DNA of 64,000 nt. Source: a bacterium (GTDB taxonomy: Bacteria; Vulcanimicrobiota; JABDET01). A program made the translations under genes and the position numbers. The stretch spans positions 1-64,000 of the forward strand of contig JAKAVV010000002.1 of NCBI GenBank assembly GCA_021817145.1, read 5' to 3'. Numbering within the stretch: the stretch's first letter is position 1; every line of letters starts with the position of its first letter. Positions 62,431-64,000 of this stretch are shown piece after piece. The notes under the pieces are model-generated. The model was not told where the DNA came from, ran no database searches, and was given only the letters and a program-made list of their open reading frames with translations.

Positions 62431-64000
62431 TTACAACCTAAAATTCGAATAAACAGGGCGTTTGGGCAATTTAACAGGATGCTCTTTCAGCTCTTTTAAA
62501 AGCGTTTGAACCGCAGTCTTCAGCTGCAAATCTTCCCCTTTTGCCAAGGATGTTGGCGTATTATGCGCCTTTATATTGGGAAGAACCCCCTGATTTTCGG
62601 GGAACCATTCCCCTTTTGGATTATACCATCGAAAAGATGGAACAGTAACCATTCCGCCATCTACAAGGGCAGGATTCCCTTCCATTCCAATTAATCCACC
62701 CCATGTTCGAGTTCCAATCACAAGTCCTACTTTTTCTTGTTTAAAAAGATAAGGGAAGAGATCTCCTCCTGATCCACTCCACCCATTGGTCAGCATGACT
62801 TTAGGACCAAAATTGGCTAAAAGAGGGGTTTGCAAATTCCCTTTCCCTCGGGTTGTAATAAACCCATATAAAGGCTGATTTAAAAGCTCAATAAAATGAT
62901 CTGGAATAAACCCGCCGGCATTAAATCTTTCATCAATAATCAACGCTTTTTTATTCCACTGGGCATAGAATTGACGAGCCAAATCTGTTAAACCCAAGGT
63001 TTCAGTATTCGGCACATAAATATATCCAATTTTCCCATCTGACCAGTTTGACACTTTTTGACGGTTAGATTCAATCCATGCCAGTTCTCTCAATTTCACA
63101 ACTTGCATAGGAGACAGAGTTTTTACTAAAATATTCCAGGATCCTTTGAATGTTGGATGATCATTAATGGTCAGTTGAACCGTTTGGTTTTCTAATCCAA
63201 CAAAAGGTTTCCAGGGATCCTGTTCAGGATTTAAATGAACTCCATTCACAGCTAAAATATAATCCCCCTGCTTCACTTTAACCCCTGGGACTGCTAAAGG
63301 GGATCGAACACTTGAGTTCCAAGGAGCTCCTTGAATAATTTTAGCGATTTGATAAGCCCCATGGTTTAATCTCCAATTAATTCCAAACAGTCCCACATTT
63401 TGATGTTCAGGATACTTCAATTCCCCTCCAAAAACAAAAAGATGGGAAGAGCTCAGTTCTGAAATCATTTGCCCTAAAAGCCAATTTAAATCATTCCGAG
63501 TAGAGCAGTCTTTGACAAGAGGGGCGTACTTTCGATAAATGGCATTCCAGTGGATGTGACTCATGTCAGGGGCATAATAGAAAGCTTTTTCAAAGGTCCA
63601 GGCATCCCGTAAGATCTGTTCCCACTGTTTCATCGGAACAACCCTCATTGTTAAATCGCTTAAATCTAAAGAAGAACTCAATGTCTGCATAGGGGCAAGA
63701 GGAATAATACTGTAAGATCCCTGCTGCCAAACTAAAAGTTTCTGATGATTTGCGCTTACATGATATCCATTGATTCCACTCACAATTTCTTCTGATTTTC
63801 GAGCATTTAAATCATAATAAAACAGCGTTCCTTCTGGTTGAGGAGAAGGCTGTCCTGGAAGCTGAAAATAAAGGAGTTTTCCTGGGGCTGTCTGCAAATG
63901 CATGTAATTTCCAGGAGGAACAGGGAGAAGCATCATTCTTTTTTCAAAGCCGCTGATTTCAATCTTTATTCCTGGATGAGCCTTTTTCTTTTGAGCTGAA
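62431..64000 (-). CDS. Tricorn-like S41 protease, N-terminal part outside the window
   Basis: The frame is open through the right edge (before Met 63936 it continues GIKIEISGFEKRM), so the start is missing; about 520 residues are seen. GFEKRMMLLPVPPGNY is the end of the beta-propeller part of Tricorn core proteases. Next come a helical C1-like domain (KAFYYAPDMSHIHWNAIYRKYAPLV), a PDZ-type domain (PGVKVKQGDYILAVNGV) and the S41 catalytic domain with the nucleophile Ser in TNGWSGSGGDLFPYLFK and GTRTWGGLIG. Such enzymes degrade oligopeptides made by other proteases. Its 3' end faces the structured RNA. Confidence 0.88.
   Translation of the reverse strand, partial: SAQKKKAHPGIKIEISGFEKRMMLLPVPPGNYMHLQTAPGKLLYFQLPGQPSPQPEGTLFYYDLNARKSEEIVSGINGYHVSANHQKLLVWQQGSYSIIPLAPMQTLSSSLDLSDLTMRVVPMKQWEQILRDAWTFEKAFYYAPDMSHIHWNAIYRKYAPLVKDCSTRNDLNWLLGQMISELSSSHLFVFGGELKYPEHQNVGLFGINWRLNHGAYQIAKIIQGAPWNSSVRSPLAVPGVKVKQGDYILAVNGVHLNPEQDPWKPFVGLENQTVQLTINDHPTFKGSWNILVKTLSPMQVVKLRELAWIESNRQKVSNWSDGKIGYIYVPNTETLGLTDLARQFYAQWNKKALIIDERFNAGGFIPDHFIELLNQPLYGFITTRGKGNLQTPLLANFGPKVMLTNGWSGSGGDLFPYLFKQEKVGLVIGTRTWGGLIGMEGNPALVDGGMVTVPSFRWYNPKGEWFPENQGVLPNIKAHNTPTSLAKGEDLQLKTAVQTLLKELKEHPVKLPKRPVYSNFRL

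Overview
The window looks like chromosomal DNA of a diderm, free-living bacterium with an AT-rich genome. An outer-membrane usher with its periplasmic chaperone and a lipoprotein with a lipobox show an outer membrane. Citrate synthase, a fumarate/succinate-type SdhCAB, the NadA/NadC/NadB route and AccA show a respiring organism that makes its own NAD. A complete 16S-23S-5S operon is present, but I cannot assign a phylum by eye; the group I intron in the 23S gene would fit several deep or candidate lineages.

Layout. 1-6.8 kb: a cut-off gene, an NHL-repeat lipoprotein, and a minus-strand operon of two prepilin-like minor pilins plus a 958-residue PilX-like protein, behind a strong promoter and a folded leader RNA. 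6.8-12.5 kb: citrate synthase, a sugar-type ABC ATPase, small accessory genes (ribbon-helix-helix protein, coiled-coil protein, retropepsin-like protease) and a CHAP plus transglycosylase cell-wall hydrolase without a signal peptide. 12.5-25 kb: sdhCAB, a REC/SpoIIE-phosphatase pair, an MFS exporter, a CinA-N protein and nadA-nadC-nadB. 25.7-26.1 kb: tRNA-Pro with a duplicated 3' tail. 26-34 kb: signalling genes (REC-SARP regulator, PAS-GGDEF, histidine kinase) alternating with low-complexity or LysM proteins that lack signal peptides. 34-42.8 kb: plus-strand housekeeping genes (CpxP-like, PyrE-like, AccA, ABC-2 exporter, HAD, endonuclease IV), an RHH-PIN toxin module and an HDOD protein. 42.8-47.9 kb: an archaic (spore-coat-U type) chaperone-usher pilus cluster. 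48-51.7 kb: a decayed tandem duplication of a glycosyltransferase/coiled-coil unit. 51.7-56.2 kb: tRNA-Glu, radical SAM enzyme, MntA-HepT, tRNA-Phe, HicA-HicB and a deleted UvrD-like helicase. 56.3-62 kb: rRNA operon on the minus strand, with a homing intron at the I-CeuI site. 62.1-64 kb: a second promoter back-to-back with the rRNA promoter, reading into a folded 245-nt region with no gene, then a Tricorn-like protease cut by the window edge.

The most interesting points are the unassigned structured RNA divergent from the rRNA operon, the pseudoknotted leader in front of the pilin operon, a promoter pattern (KTTAAC, 6 nt, GAAAA, 21 nt, TATAMT) shared by three genes for signal-less wall-related or low-complexity proteins, and the three-copy duplication array with complementary losses. 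All coordinates and base-pairings were read by eye; no search or folding program was run.
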